NCBI GenBank assembly: GCA_943788495.1
Contig: CALSQO010000002.1
Coordinates: 310,001-374,000, forward strand
DNA from: UA16 sp905478895
Lineage (GTDB): Bacteria > Bacteroidota > Bacteroidia > Flavobacteriales_D > Sanyastnellaceae
DNA: 64,000 nt
Direction of reading: 5' to 3'
A program made the position numbers and the translations under genes. Positions 38,101 through 45,851 of the stretch are shown here, one piece after another (the stretch's first letter is position 1; each line of letters starts with the position of its first letter). Below the pieces are notes generated by a model. It did no database searches. It had not been told where the DNA came from and saw only the letters and a list, made by a program, of their open reading frames with translations.

Positions 38101-39049
38101 AGAAGATGAATTCAATTCGGATACCTGGGATTACTTCATCAAGCAAGCCCGAATTAAGGTTTCGGAGCGCCTCAATGATGTTACGTATCAGTTGGATGCG
38201 CCGGAAAACACAGGGTACTATGCCGGGTTTGGGGGCACCAGCCAGGACGTTACGATTCCGGCGTTTATTGCGGCCTACCTCGGCGTGGACGCAGAAAATG
38301 TTCCACTGGATGTGTTCGATACGCCTATTGCCCCAAATTGGCGTGTCACCTACGATGGCCTTACCAAGAATCCGTTTTTCAAGCAATATTTCAAGCGGTT
38401 CAATCTGAGCCATAGTTACCGATCAACACTGACTACCAATTACATCACCAACTTGAATTTCCAAGAAGATGAATTTGGCAACCCGACGGCCATTGATCAG
38501 AGTGAGTTCGGTAATTTCATTTCAGAACGGCAATTCAACGTCGTGAGCCTCAGTGAGCAGCTTTCACCGTTAGTGGGCGTGGACATGACGTTCAACACGG
38601 AAGCGGAAAATGAACCGCAGTTGAAGGTTGAGTTGAAGCGCGATCGAAACGTCGCATTCGGTCTGACCAATTTCCAGATCACCGAAACGAAGAGTAACGC
38701 GTTGGTTATCGGGTTTGGTTATAAGTTTAAAGATGTCCCTAACCCCTTCATCAAGACGTACGGCAAGCTGCCCGTCAAGATGTTGAAGGAGACGGATTTG
38801 GTGCTTCGTGCGGACTTGAATATCCGGGACAACCGCACCATCATTCGAAAGATGGAAGAGCGGCAAAATCAAGTGACCGCAGGTCAGAATTTGATTTCCA
38901 TTAAAATGTCTGCTGACCTCGAAGTGTCGGACAAAGTAACGATGCGTGCTTTTTACGACCATCAAATTACGAGTCCATATATATCGACCTCATTTGCTAC
39001 GTCCAATATTCGTTCTGGAGTAGCTTTGCGCTTCAATTTGAATCAATAA
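35084..39049 (+). CDS. sprA: T9SS outer-membrane translocon SprA/SOV, C-terminal fragment after frameshift
   Basis: This is the continuation of sprA in the next frame, genuine from the join near 35093. It carries SprA-specific segments: IPNTEDINQDITLSTIESYFQYKVSLRP, KNYITDTFEQ, MFAKGWTEPVTLRFARLELIRGEWRRYL, VVWVNEMRLADFNQQGGWA, and the late region FQITETKSNALVIGFGYKFKDVPNP with the barrel end SNIRSGVALRFNLNQ. An unusual Gly/Arg/Lys-rich insertion occupies about 36560-36745. As annotated it has no signal peptide; it is not an independent gene. gcvH follows after three bases. Confidence 0.92.
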   Translation: MAIPVTSTTIPNTEDINQDITLSTIESYFQYKVSLRPQDLGEFNIGKNYITDTFEQTVTTANEEERVIRWYQFKIPVREYDNKVGGITDFRSIRFIRMFAKGWTEPVTLRFARLELIRGEWRRYLNSLAGPQEIEPDDPSTTVFNISAVNIEENGNREPVPYVTPPGIIREIDVGTANQRRLNEQSLEMAVCGLADGDARGAYRNINFDMRMYKRLRMYVHAEAGPNNQVLNDDDITCFVRLGNDFESNYYEYEIPLKTTPWNTGDEDLIWPEENNIDIEFRKLQNLKIERPQGYPLFDEYAALDPENNARLAVKGNPNLANVVMVMVGVRNPDKDENDFTANDDGLEKCAVVWVNEMRLADFNQQGGWAATAQMNAKLADLGNISVAANMSTPGFGGLEQRIQDRQRETIQGIDASGTIQLGKLFPKKLGLTLPMYLGYSQQVSTPQFDPLSPDIEMAQQEGLSAERRDNAKTIDQLKSINFSSIKIDPQFGGKNGGASRDRNREREGAAAGGRGSLGKEGGDKDAGGKGGAGGGSARGGSARGGKSGGGSQIGLLKMLDPGNFTGNFSYIESFNRDVNTEFRSNREYRGGLNYNFSHSPKNFKPFGKIGFLRKLEFMKWLTDFNFYLGLKQFTVGSQMNRIYEASRVRNNTEELLGVETNLLINTQVMKTWRWDRTYALKYDLTKALKFDYNGQAQALVGEPAGEINREDAEGYQLYRDSVIRNLENAGEITTYNHNITGSYKLPFDKLPLVNFISSDVRYQGSFRWDRAPFSQDSIGNTIQNSRNLSLNAQANFSNLYNKIPGVKDLLNPPRRAPSAREVRNEDRDGFGNADEEEKIKFELNPLATLVRLLASVQNVSGSMTRNEGILLPGYNQKARFAGFDSQFLAPGPEFLLGHQNTNWQGDQVRDFATEFAEQGWLQSDAVQNQQYSQTYQETFNVRANLEPIKYLKIELTANRNVSQNYTSFFRYDEDFGEFIYDSPNETGQFSATVMSWNTAFVEDDVEDEFNSDTWDYFIKQARIKVSERLNDVTYQLDAPENTGYYAGFGGTSQDVTIPAFIAAYLGVDAENVPLDVFDTPIAPNWRVTYDGLTKNPFFKQYFKRFNLSHSYRSTLTTNYITNLNFQEDEFGNPTAIDQSEFGNFISERQFNVVSLSEQLSPLVGVDMTFNTEAENEPQLKVELKRDRNVAFGLTNFQITETKSNALVIGFGYKFKDVPNPFIKTYGKLPVKMLKETDLVLRADLNIRDNRTIIRKMEERQNQVTAGQNLISIKMSADLEVSDKVTMRAFYDHQITSPYISTSFATSNIRSGVALRFNLNQ

Positions 39050-39052
39050 GCC

Positions 39053-39430
39053 ATGAATATTCCGCAAGATTTGCGCTACACCAAAGAGCACGAATGGGTG
39101 CGTTTGGAAGGGGATACCGCTACCATTGGAATCACTGATTATGCCCAAGGTGAGCTTGGAGACATTGTCTTTATAGAAGTTGAAACCGTGGACGAAGAGG
39201 TGGCTGTGGAGGAAGTGTTTGGTTCCATCGAAGCCGTGAAAACCGTCAGCGATTTGTTTAGCCCTCTGTCCGGTGTGGTCACCGAGTTCAATGAGGCGCT
39301 AGAAGACACTCCCGAGGCGGTCAATAACGATCCTTATGGCACGGGCTGGATCATCAAAATGAAAATCGCGGATACGGCAGAATTCGAGGCGTTGATGACG
39401 GCAGAAGCATACGCTGCCCTAATCAGTTAA
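39053..39430 (+). CDS. gcvH: glycine cleavage system H protein
   Basis: The H protein shuttles the aminomethyl group of glycine between the P, T and L proteins on a lipoyl arm. The 125-residue protein is full length and has the lipoylation site Lys63 in FGSIEAVKTVSDL, preceded by GDIVFIEVETVD and followed by PLSGVVTEFNE and NNDPYGTGWIIKMK. The other glycine cleavage genes are not nearby. Its place directly after sprA is conserved in Flavobacteriales and probably reflects operon history rather than function. Confidence 0.96.
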   Translation: MNIPQDLRYTKEHEWVRLEGDTATIGITDYAQGELGDIVFIEVETVDEEVAVEEVFGSIEAVKTVSDLFSPLSGVVTEFNEALEDTPEAVNNDPYGTGWIIKMKIADTAEFEALMTAEAYAALIS

Positions 39431-39443
39431 TGCGAAAGAAAGC

Positions 39444-39851
39444 ATGAGGGGAGACCTCAACGAATCGGGCGTGGCAGGGGATTTCCAATTTCGGCATGCA
39501 GTCGTCCCCGGTTTATGGGCCTTGCTCATCTTCGGATTGCATGCGATACCCGGGAAGGATTTGCCACAATCCAATTGGCTTGGGGAATTGCACATGGATA
39601 AGCTGATCCACTTGATGATGTTCATGTTTTTGAGTTCGAGCGTTTTTATCGCACTCGGCAAGTCGGGTTCCGTGCGGCAATACAAATGGTTTGCGGCAGT
39701 AGTCCTTGTGATGTACGGTTTTGGCTTGGAATTTGCACAGGGAATATGGTTCGAAGGCCGAACCAGTAGTTTTGGTGATATGTTCGCAGATGGATTGGGT
39801 GTGGGTGCGGGTCGCCTGCTCTTCCGATGGATATACGGATGCTGGAATTAA
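39444..39851 (+). CDS. VanZ-like membrane protein
   Basis: A 135-residue integral membrane protein with about four helices (near residues 20-37, 55-75, 80-100, 112-130). The segment LHMDKLIHLMMFMFLSSS and the later GLEFAQGIWFEGRTSSFGDMFADGLGVGAG fit the VanZ-like family, including the conserved Asp-Lys-xx-His and D-xxx-D-xxG pattern. The role in Gram-negative bacteria is unknown. It follows gcvH by 13 bases, in the usual ruvA-sprA-gcvH-vanZ order. Confidence 0.82.
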   Translation: MRGDLNESGVAGDFQFRHAVVPGLWALLIFGLHAIPGKDLPQSNWLGELHMDKLIHLMMFMFLSSSVFIALGKSGSVRQYKWFAAVVLVMYGFGLEFAQGIWFEGRTSSFGDMFADGLGVGAGRLLFRWIYGCWN

Positions 39852-39904
39852 GCTTCGCCGTTGTTAAGTTCCACGATTCTGCTGCTACAATGCCAAAGTT
39901 GTCT

Positions 39905-39912
39905 TAATTTCG
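39905..39912 (+). promoter_or_regulatory. candidate -7 box of the tonB gene
   Basis: TAATTTCG resembles TAnnTTTG with one change and lies 20 bases before the ATG at 39933. It suggests that tonB can be transcribed on its own rather than only by read-through from vanZ. Confidence 0.4.
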
Positions 39913-39932
39913 AACCCCAATAGAAAAGCAAC

Positions 39933-40634
39933 ATGCTCAGTCGTAAAACGCCTCAAGCGAATTTAGAAAACAAGCGATCGGCATGGCGAGCCATAGGGTT
40001 CGTCGCGTCATTCTCCCTGCTGTTGAGTGCCCTGGCATGGACATCTTACGATGTGGCCATCACCCGTTCCCTGGATTTTGAAGCGGATTTGCTCGAAGAC
40101 GAGGAAATTCCTGTCAATATCGTTCAACCACCACCGCCTCCTCCGCCACCGCAGCAGACAACCGTTATTGAAATTGTGGATGACGAGGAAGAAATCGAGG
40201 AAGAATTAGAGATTGAGGACATTGAATTGGATGAGGACACGGAGATTGAAATCATCGAGGATTACGAAGAAGAAGAAGAGGATGTGGCCTTCATGATTGT
40301 GGAGAATATGCCGGCCATGGGAGACTGCCGAAAGTTGCGTGGTGATGAGCGGCATCAATGCACGCAGCTTGAAATCATTAAGTACGTTTCCAAAAACACC
40401 AAGTACCCTCCGATTGCGAAGGATGCAGGAATACAAGGCACCGTATTCGTTTATTTTGTGGTTGGAAAGGACGGAAAAGTCCGCGACGTGCGTGTACTAC
40501 GGGAAGTGGATTCGCGACTCGATGCGGAAGCAACGAGGGTTGTCGAGAGCTTACCAACTTTTGAACCCGGAGAACAACGCGGAAAAGCGGTGAGCGTTCA
40601 GTATACGATTCCCGTCAAGTTTATCATTCGCTGA
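39933..40634 (+). CDS. energy transducer TonB
   Basis: TonB spans the periplasm and passes proton-motive force to TonB-dependent receptors. The 233-residue protein has one N-terminal membrane helix (about residues 22-42), an eight-proline run (PPPPPPPP near 68-75), a very acidic linker with over 30 Asp/Glu (about 82-120), and a C-terminal TonB domain (about 145-233): YPPIAKDAGIQGTVFVYFVVGKDGKVRDVRVLR and VQYTIPVKFIIR. A Cys pair (CRKLRGDERHQC) precedes the domain. No exbB/exbD is adjacent. The end overlaps the convergent kinase gene by 11 bases. Confidence 0.92.
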   Translation: MLSRKTPQANLENKRSAWRAIGFVASFSLLLSALAWTSYDVAITRSLDFEADLLEDEEIPVNIVQPPPPPPPPQQTTVIEIVDDEEEIEEELEIEDIELDEDTEIEIIEDYEEEEEDVAFMIVENMPAMGDCRKLRGDERHQCTQLEIIKYVSKNTKYPPIAKDAGIQGTVFVYFVVGKDGKVRDVRVLREVDSRLDAEATRVVESLPTFEPGEQRGKAVSVQYTIPVKFIIR

Positions 40635-41184
40635 CGCCGGGATCATTCCGAAAGAATTGGACGGCTCGGACACTTTGTTCGAGCCGTTTTTCTTGGGTTA
40701 AACCGTCGATCAGGACCCATGTGTGGTCCCTGCGATTCTGCAGTTCATCCAAGTAGCATTGATGCAATTGTTGACGATCGCTCGAATCGGGCAAACTCCT
40801 CAGGGGATCTGCAATCCAAGGGATGTTCGGCGCACAAAGCAAGGTGATATCCGCCCATTGTTCCAGGGTTTCCAGCCCGGTAATTTCGGCACGGAATGCC
40901 CATCGGCCCCACATTCGAATCACCGTGGAATCCGTGTCGGAGATGACGGCTGAAGATTGCGACTTGGACGCTCGGTCTTCGGCGGCTAGGCAGGCCTGCC
41001 ATTGTGCTTTTGCCAATCGTTTCAAATCGGGCAGTTCAATCGTGCCCGCTCGCACCCTCGGGTCAGTGCGTGCTGCTTCAAATGCCACCTCTGCACCAAG
41101 GGCCTTCGACAGTGCCACGGCCAAGGTGGTTTTTCCGGTGGATTCGACTCCACTAATGGCAATGCGTGTAATGCCCTTGATCAT
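40624..41184 (-). CDS. NadR-like nicotinamide riboside kinase (P-loop ATPase)
   Basis: A 186-residue cytoplasmic P-loop kinase. Walker A is GVESTGKTT (residues 12-20), the mark of the C-terminal ribosylnicotinamide kinase domain of NadR, and the later motifs SDTDSTVIRMWGRW and LCAPNIPWIADPLRSLPD fit the same group. It would phosphorylate nicotinamide riboside to NMN. It overlaps pnuC by four bases, which supports the role. The N-terminal adenylyltransferase and repressor domains of full NadR are absent. Confidence 0.86.
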   Translation of the reverse strand: MIKGITRIAISGVESTGKTTLAVALSKALGAEVAFEAARTDPRVRAGTIELPDLKRLAKAQWQACLAAEDRASKSQSSAVISDTDSTVIRMWGRWAFRAEITGLETLEQWADITLLCAPNIPWIADPLRSLPDSSDRQQLHQCYLDELQNRRDHTWVLIDGLTQEKRLEQSVRAVQFFRNDPGVSE

Positions 41185-41780
41185 GGAAAAAAGTCAAACC
41201 AGCCTTCAATTGCCAGCAATGTGTAAAGAACAAATAACCCCACGGTCCACGTCATTTTTCGGCTGCTGTATAGTACAATCGCTGCGGAGTTGACGACCAT
41301 CCAGTAGAGCCAATTCGCATGGACGAATTGCAGCATCCAAAAGGTCGCTAACAAGCTGCCCACGGTGGTGAAAGCATCCAATCCAGGTCGCCAAGCCCGT
41401 CCCTTTCGTTTGAGAATCATTGTTGCCATGCCCCAAAGAAACAGCGCGCAAACAATGGAAAGCACATGCTCCTGCCAGCTCGCAACGGGGAGTGGATCGG
41501 GCCAAGCATCCTCAACAGCGACCATTCCAACGCATGCCATTCCAATGTAATACAGCCAAAGAAAAGCCTCAGCCAACATTTGGCGTTGCCAACAAATGAC
41601 CAGGTACAGCGCGGACCCCAACGCGGCAACAAGAAAACTCCAGGAAGCGGCGTTCATGTATCCAATCGTGTACGTTAAATTGAGGATGGCTGCAACCGGT
41701 TCTCCCCATCGATGCCAGGCTTTCCAGCCGGTTTCCGATGAATGTTCAGACGAAACACGAAAGGCACGATCGCGCTGCAT
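41181..41780 (-). CDS. pnuC: PnuC-type nicotinamide riboside transporter
   Basis: A 199-residue inner-membrane protein with about seven helices. The core LDAFTTVGSLLATFWMLQFVHANWLYWMVVN is the PnuC substrate region, and FLWLYYIGMAC is also typical. PnuC proteins let vitamin B3 riboside enter by facilitated diffusion, trapped by phosphorylation; the co-translated NadR-like kinase argues for nicotinamide riboside rather than thiamine (PnuT). The ATG shares one base with the stop of the upstream leucine-rich-repeat gene. Confidence 0.88.
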   Translation of the reverse strand: MQRDRAFRVSSEHSSETGWKAWHRWGEPVAAILNLTYTIGYMNAASWSFLVAALGSALYLVICWQRQMLAEAFLWLYYIGMACVGMVAVEDAWPDPLPVASWQEHVLSIVCALFLWGMATMILKRKGRAWRPGLDAFTTVGSLLATFWMLQFVHANWLYWMVVNSAAIVLYSSRKMTWTVGLFVLYTLLAIEGWFDFFP

Positions 41781-42460
41781 TACTCGTCAAAATCACAGCG
41801 ACAAGGCGCGGAAAGGATGAGTTCAACCTGACTTGGTAGCCAATTGCGCAGGGCTTCCTGTTCTTCAAACACCATATCATTGTGCAGCAAATCCAATGTG
41901 TGCAAATGGGGTAAATCGCTCAATGAGGCAGGAAAGTAGGCCAATACATTGTCCCAAAGTTCCAAGGATTCAAGGGCTTTTATTTTGTCAATGTTGAGCG
42001 GAATGGAATCAATCATGTTGTCCCCCAATTCAAGTGTTTTGAGATGAGGCATTTGTGTCAAAACATCAGGGAAATGCTCAAGTCGATTGGAGTTCACGGC
42101 CAATCGTTCGAGAAATACGAGTTGTTTCAATTCGGGTCCGATGGATTTGAGCCGATTGCGATCCAATATTACTTCACGCAGCTCAGTCCATTCCAAGATT
42201 TCAGGGGGAATTTCACTTCGCTTTTGCTTGCTCAAATCCAGCCGAAAAATTGGCACTCCGTTTCGCCGGGCCTCAGCCGCTTGCTCCACATCTTCAAACA
42301 TTTGGGTTTCGGCCCAATGCGCTGATGCGTCATCTTGGGCGGTCAATGAGGCGCTATGCATGGAACAAACCACAACGAGGGTTAAGGCATGGCACGCGAA
42401 CGATCTCCATCTGCCGTGCAGTGGCTTCCAATTTGGGATGAGAGATTCAATGTTGCGCAT
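41780..42460 (-). CDS. exported leucine-rich-repeat protein
   Basis: A 226-residue protein with a hydrophobic signal-like N-terminus (about residues 22-42, ending SLTAQ). Six or so leucine-rich repeats of 23 residues cover about 70-205 (LREVILDRNRLKSIGPELKQL, LERLAVNSNRLEHFPDVLTQM, LKTLELGDNMIDSIPLNIDKI, LESLELWDNVLAYFPASLSDL). The C-terminus has an odd CRCDFDE ending. It lies inside the ribF-pnuC-kinase operon, three bases after ribF, without an obvious link to cofactor metabolism. Probably periplasmic or surface-bound. Confidence 0.8.
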   Translation of the reverse strand: MRNIESLIPNWKPLHGRWRSFACHALTLVVVCSMHSASLTAQDDASAHWAETQMFEDVEQAAEARRNGVPIFRLDLSKQKRSEIPPEILEWTELREVILDRNRLKSIGPELKQLVFLERLAVNSNRLEHFPDVLTQMPHLKTLELGDNMIDSIPLNIDKIKALESLELWDNVLAYFPASLSDLPHLHTLDLLHNDMVFEEQEALRNWLPSQVELILSAPCRCDFDE

Positions 42461-42463
42461 GGA

Positions 42464-43429
42464 TCAAAGAGAGGCAAAAGGTACTTGAACGGTTTCAAGG
42501 TAAGAACGCGCGTTGATCTCGTCTTGTTGCAGCTGTTCTTTCAGGGCCTTCAATCCATCGAATGCAACCTCGTCGCGCATGCGCTTCATGAAACGCAGAT
42601 CAATGCGTTCGCGGTAACATTGCCTTCCACCTTGAAGGAGATGTACTTCGATCTGTTGCTCAATGGCATCGGATTCAATCGTGGGCCGTGTTCCAATATT
42701 GACCATGGCGGGATTCCAAGTTTGTTCTCCTTCCAAACGGGCAAATACCGCATAAACCCCGGAGGCAGGAACCAACTTCAGGGGGTTTTCGATGTGGAGA
42801 TTGGCCGTGGGATAGCCCAATTTTCGTCCCAGTTGTTCTCCTCGTTGGACCTGACCGCTGAGCGGATAAGGCTGATTGAGCCAGCTTCGTGCTTGAGCAA
42901 CATGGCCGGCCTGAAGTGCTTCCCGGACTTTCGTGGAACTAACCTTGGTGTCTTCGATGGTTTGGACCGGCAATTCTTCCACGGAGAAACCGAAGACCTT
43001 TCCCAGGTTGATCAAAGAATCAAAAGAACCTTCGCGGTTTCGCCCAAATCGGTGGTCGTATCCGACAATCACTTTCTGCGGTCGAATGCCCTCCGCAAAA
43101 AGGTCTCGCACGTATTCAAGTGGCGTTTTTCGTGAAAATTCCTCTGTGAACGGGTGAATGACGAGGTGGTCCAAACCGGCATCGCGCAACAACATTTTTT
43201 GCTCTTCAATGGTGTTGAGCAGCTTGAGCTGGTGTTGTTTGGGGTGCAAAACGGTCCGTGGATGGGGATGGAACGTTAGCAGGACGGATTCACCGTTCAA
43301 TTCGCGTGCTCTTTGCGTGAGCAAATCAATGACTGCTCGATGCCCGATGTGCACGCCATCGAAGGTTCCGACGGTTAAAACCACAGGTCCGTTCGACTCA
43401 AAATCGCTTGCATTGAGGTGTACTTTCAC
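42464..43429 (-). CDS. ribF: bifunctional riboflavin kinase/FAD synthetase RibF
   Basis: RibF makes FMN and FAD from riboflavin. The N-terminal adenylyltransferase domain (about residues 15-180) has VLTVGTFDGVHIGHRAVI and VIVGYDHRFGRNREG; the C-terminal riboflavin kinase domain (about 185-320) has YPLSGQVQRGEQLGRKLGYPTANL and NPAMVNIGTRPT. I chose the GTG at 43429 (VKVHLNASDFE, 321 residues) because homologues begin there; an upstream GTG at 43501 would run into the atpD promoter. No FMN riboswitch fold is evident in the short leader. Confidence 0.93.
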   Translation of the reverse strand: MKVHLNASDFESNGPVVLTVGTFDGVHIGHRAVIDLLTQRARELNGESVLLTFHPHPRTVLHPKQHQLKLLNTIEEQKMLLRDAGLDHLVIHPFTEEFSRKTPLEYVRDLFAEGIRPQKVIVGYDHRFGRNREGSFDSLINLGKVFGFSVEELPVQTIEDTKVSSTKVREALQAGHVAQARSWLNQPYPLSGQVQRGEQLGRKLGYPTANLHIENPLKLVPASGVYAVFARLEGEQTWNPAMVNIGTRPTIESDAIEQQIEVHLLQGGRQCYRERIDLRFMKRMRDEVAFDGLKALKEQLQQDEINARSYLETVQVPFASL

Positions 43430-43468
43430 TTTTGCAAAGATAGGTTGGTAAACTAGCTCATTCGCTTG

Positions 43469-43476
43469 TACTTTTG
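43469..43476 (+). promoter_or_regulatory. candidate promoter of atpDC
   Basis: TACTTTTG is an exact TAnnTTTG -7 box and a TTG at 43445-43447 sits 21 bases upstream, close to the Bacteroidota -33 spacing. Transcription would begin near 43482, about 30 bases before the ATG at 43512. The block AGCTCATTC occurs twice here (43455 and 43491). Confidence 0.55.
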
Positions 43477-43511
43477 CACCGAAATTAATTAGCTCATTCA
43501 CCTAATTGCTC

Positions 43512-45011
43512 ATGTCCCAAAAAGGAACCATTTCCCAAATCATCGGCCCTGTTGTCGACGTTAGTTTTCCAGCCGGCGCTCCCCTCCCAAAAATTCTTGA
43601 TGCGTTGCGCATTGAACGGGAAGGAGGAGATTTGATCCTCGAAACCCAAAAACACATCGGAGAGGACACGGTTCGTGCCATTTCAATGGATTCGACCGAG
43701 GGTTTGTCTCGGGGCATGGTTGTCTCTTCTGACGGAAAAGGCATTACGATGCCAACAGGAGAACAGATCAAAGGCCGACTTTTTAATGTTGTTGGAGAAG
43801 CGATTGACGGCATTGGTGGCATCACCGATTCCGATGGAGGCCGCGAGATCCACCAGGATGCTCCGCGATTCGAAGATCTCTCCACAGCGACAGAGGTGCT
43901 CTTCACAGGAATTAAGGTCATCGATTTGATTGAGCCTTATGCCAAAGGAGGAAAGATTGGATTGTTCGGAGGTGCCGGTGTGGGTAAGACGGTTTTGATC
44001 ATGGAATTGATCAACAACATCGCCAAAGGATACGAAGGCATCTCAGTATTTGCAGGAGTTGGGGAACGAACACGTGAAGGAAACGACTTGCTTCGTGAGA
44101 TGATCGAGTCGGGCGTAATCAAATACGGGAAAGCGTTTGAAGAAAGCATGGAAGCTGGAGGTTGGGACCTTTCTAAGGTGGATACCAAAGAGTTAGCCAG
44201 TTCACAGGCAACCCTCGTTTTTGGTCAGATGAACGAACCTCCCGGAGCACGTGCACGGGTCGCGCTGTCGGGATTGACGGTTGCGGAATACTTCCGCGAT
44301 GGTGATGAGGAGTCAGGAGGACGTGACATTTTGTTTTTCATTGACAACATATTCCGATTTACCCAAGCGGGTTCTGAGGTATCTGCCCTGCTCGGTCGTA
44401 TGCCATCTGCGGTAGGTTATCAACCAACATTGGCTACTGAAATGGGGGCGATGCAGGAACGAATTACTTCCACGAAGCGTGGGTCGATTACGTCTGTGCA
44501 GGCGGTATATGTACCTGCGGATGACTTGACTGACCCGGCACCGGCAACAACATTTGCTCACTTGGACGCAACAACGGTATTGTCGCGAAAGATTGCCTCC
44601 TTGGGAATTTACCCGGCGGTGGATCCGTTGGATTCCACGTCGCGAATTTTGACGCCCGATATCGTTGGAGAAGAGCACTACAATTGTGCGCAAGACGTGA
44701 AGGAGACATTGCAGCGCTATAAGGAGCTTCAGGACATCATTGCGATTTTGGGAATGGATGAATTATCGGAAGAAGACAAGCAAACGGTTTACCGGGCCCG
44801 TCGAATCAGCCGATTCTTATCCCAGCCTTTCCACGTAGCGGAGCAGTTTACGGGAATCCAAGGTTCTTTGGTCTCAATTGAAGACACCATCAAGGGATTC
44901 AAGCGAATCTTAAGCGGTGAGTTGGATCACTTGCCAGAAGCTGCATTCAACTTGAAAGGAACCATTGAAGAAGTCATCGAGGCGGGAGAGAAAATGATGG
45001 CTGAGGCCTGA
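43512..45011 (+). CDS. atpD: F1 ATP synthase subunit beta
   Basis: The catalytic subunit of the F1 sector, which makes ATP on the cytoplasmic face. The 499-residue protein has GGAGVGKTV (Walker A, about residues 153-161), the DELSEEDK lever (DELSEED at about 415) and DPAPATTFAHLDATTVLSR. I start at ATG 43512 (MSQKGTISQIIGPVVDV); a TTG at 43506 is in frame. atpC follows by ten bases. As in most Bacteroidota this pair stands apart from the rest of the ATP synthase genes, which are not in the window. Confidence 0.97.
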   Translation: MSQKGTISQIIGPVVDVSFPAGAPLPKILDALRIEREGGDLILETQKHIGEDTVRAISMDSTEGLSRGMVVSSDGKGITMPTGEQIKGRLFNVVGEAIDGIGGITDSDGGREIHQDAPRFEDLSTATEVLFTGIKVIDLIEPYAKGGKIGLFGGAGVGKTVLIMELINNIAKGYEGISVFAGVGERTREGNDLLREMIESGVIKYGKAFEESMEAGGWDLSKVDTKELASSQATLVFGQMNEPPGARARVALSGLTVAEYFRDGDEESGGRDILFFIDNIFRFTQAGSEVSALLGRMPSAVGYQPTLATEMGAMQERITSTKRGSITSVQAVYVPADDLTDPAPATTFAHLDATTVLSRKIASLGIYPAVDPLDSTSRILTPDIVGEEHYNCAQDVKETLQRYKELQDIIAILGMDELSEEDKQTVYRARRISRFLSQPFHVAEQFTGIQGSLVSIEDTIKGFKRILSGELDHLPEAAFNLKGTIEEVIEAGEKMMAEA

Positions 45012-45021
45012 TTCGATAATC

Positions 45022-45255
45022 ATGACAGTTCACATTCTTACCCCCGACGAGACATTGTTTAGCGGAGACGCTGTGTATGTGGGACTTCCTGGATCGGATG
45101 GCAGTATGGGCATCATGGATAGGCATGCTGCATTGATTACAACGTTGCAATCGGGTGAAGTGCTTGTGCGAACCGGGAACGGAGAGGAGACGTTCGCTGT
45201 CAAAGGTGGAACCGTGGAAGTCTTGGACAACGTCGTAACGGTGCTTGCCGCTTGA
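45022..45255 (+). CDS. atpC: F1 ATP synthase subunit epsilon, short form
   Basis: The epsilon subunit joins the rotor stalk. This 77-residue form contains only the N-terminal beta-sandwich domain (VHILTPDETLFSGDAVYVGLPGSDGSMGIMDRHAALITTL to VTVLAA); the C-terminal two-helix regulatory domain that inhibits ATP hydrolysis in other bacteria is absent. Short epsilon proteins are usual in this phylum. It is co-transcribed with atpD and followed by a terminator. Confidence 0.93.
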   Translation: MTVHILTPDETLFSGDAVYVGLPGSDGSMGIMDRHAALITTLQSGEVLVRTGNGEETFAVKGGTVEVLDNVVTVLAA

Positions 45256-45276
45256 CGAAATATGACTGAATTGTTG

Positions 45277-45305
45277 AAAAAGCCTGGCCACTCGCCGGGC
45301 TTTTT
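45277..45305 (+). terminator. terminator after atpC, shared with rlmH
   Basis: A hairpin with arms AAAAAGCCTGGC and GCCGGGCTTTTT (one G-T pair) around a CACTC loop. The A and T runs on both sides make it bidirectional: it follows atpC on the plus strand and its last base touches the stop codon end of rlmH on the minus strand. Confidence 0.88.
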
Positions 45306-45781
45306 CATTCATGGTGGTAAGGTTCTCCTTTCAAAATGGTATGCGCCCGGTAGATCTGTTCAATGGCGAACGGACGAATCATTTGATGGGAGAAGGTCAT
45401 TGGACTCAGGCTCCAAAACTCATGGGCTTTGGCGCGAATGCTTTCGTCAAATCCGTAAGGCCCACCGATGACCCACATGGCATGCTTGAGGCCTCGATTT
45501 TGAAGCTTTCTCAGCTGTTCAGCACATTGCAGCGACGACCGACTTTTGCCACGTTCGTCCAATAAGATCAAGTGGTCCACGCCTGGGAGTAGTTTTTCCA
45601 ACAACAAAGCCTCGGCCTTCATCACTTGAAGCGGGTCTGCTTTCGACTGCTTCAATTTGATATCGGGTGTTTCCACGAAGCGGAATTTACCATAATGCTT
45701 AAGCCGCTTTTCATACACCGCGACGCCTTCAGCGATCCATTTTGATTGGGTCTTCCCCAAAGCGACCAAGGTCATTTGCAT
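45305..45781 (-). CDS. rlmH: 23S rRNA pseudouridine-1915 N3-methyltransferase RlmH
   Basis: RlmH methylates pseudouridine 1915 of 23S rRNA. The 158-residue SPOUT-fold protein has the family length and motifs: LVALGKTQSKWIAEGVAVYEKRLKHY, LILLDERGKSRSS, WVIGGPYGFDESI (SAM-binding knot) and the C-terminal MIRPFAIEQIYRAHTILKGEPYHHE. The start at 45781 has a TAACTTTG box four bases upstream. It is divergent from nadC. Confidence 0.96.
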   Translation of the reverse strand: MQMTLVALGKTQSKWIAEGVAVYEKRLKHYGKFRFVETPDIKLKQSKADPLQVMKAEALLLEKLLPGVDHLILLDERGKSRSSLQCAEQLRKLQNRGLKHAMWVIGGPYGFDESIRAKAHEFWSLSPMTFSHQMIRPFAIEQIYRAHTILKGEPYHHE

Positions 45782-45785
45782 GATG

Positions 45786-45793
45786 CAAAGTTA
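45786..45793 (-). promoter_or_regulatory. candidate -7 box of rlmH
   Basis: TAACTTTG on the minus strand is an exact TAnnTTTG match, four bases before the rlmH ATG at 45781. The transcript would start at or next to the start codon. Confidence 0.5.
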
Positions 45794-45839
45794 GTTGATG
45801 AGTTTGTTTGACGGTGCACGAAGGAAGACCGCACACCTT

Positions 45840-45847
45840 TATCTTCG
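45840..45847 (+). promoter_or_regulatory. candidate -7 box of nadC
   Basis: TATCTTCG resembles TAnnTTTG with one change and ends four bases before the ATG at 45852. It supports that ATG over the upstream in-frame start at 45795. Confidence 0.5.
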
Positions 45848-45851
45848 CACC

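Noticed and set aside
43430..43505. FMN riboswitch upstream of ribF
   Set aside because: The leader is too short and I see none of the conserved RFN helices; the interval is taken up by the atpD promoter.
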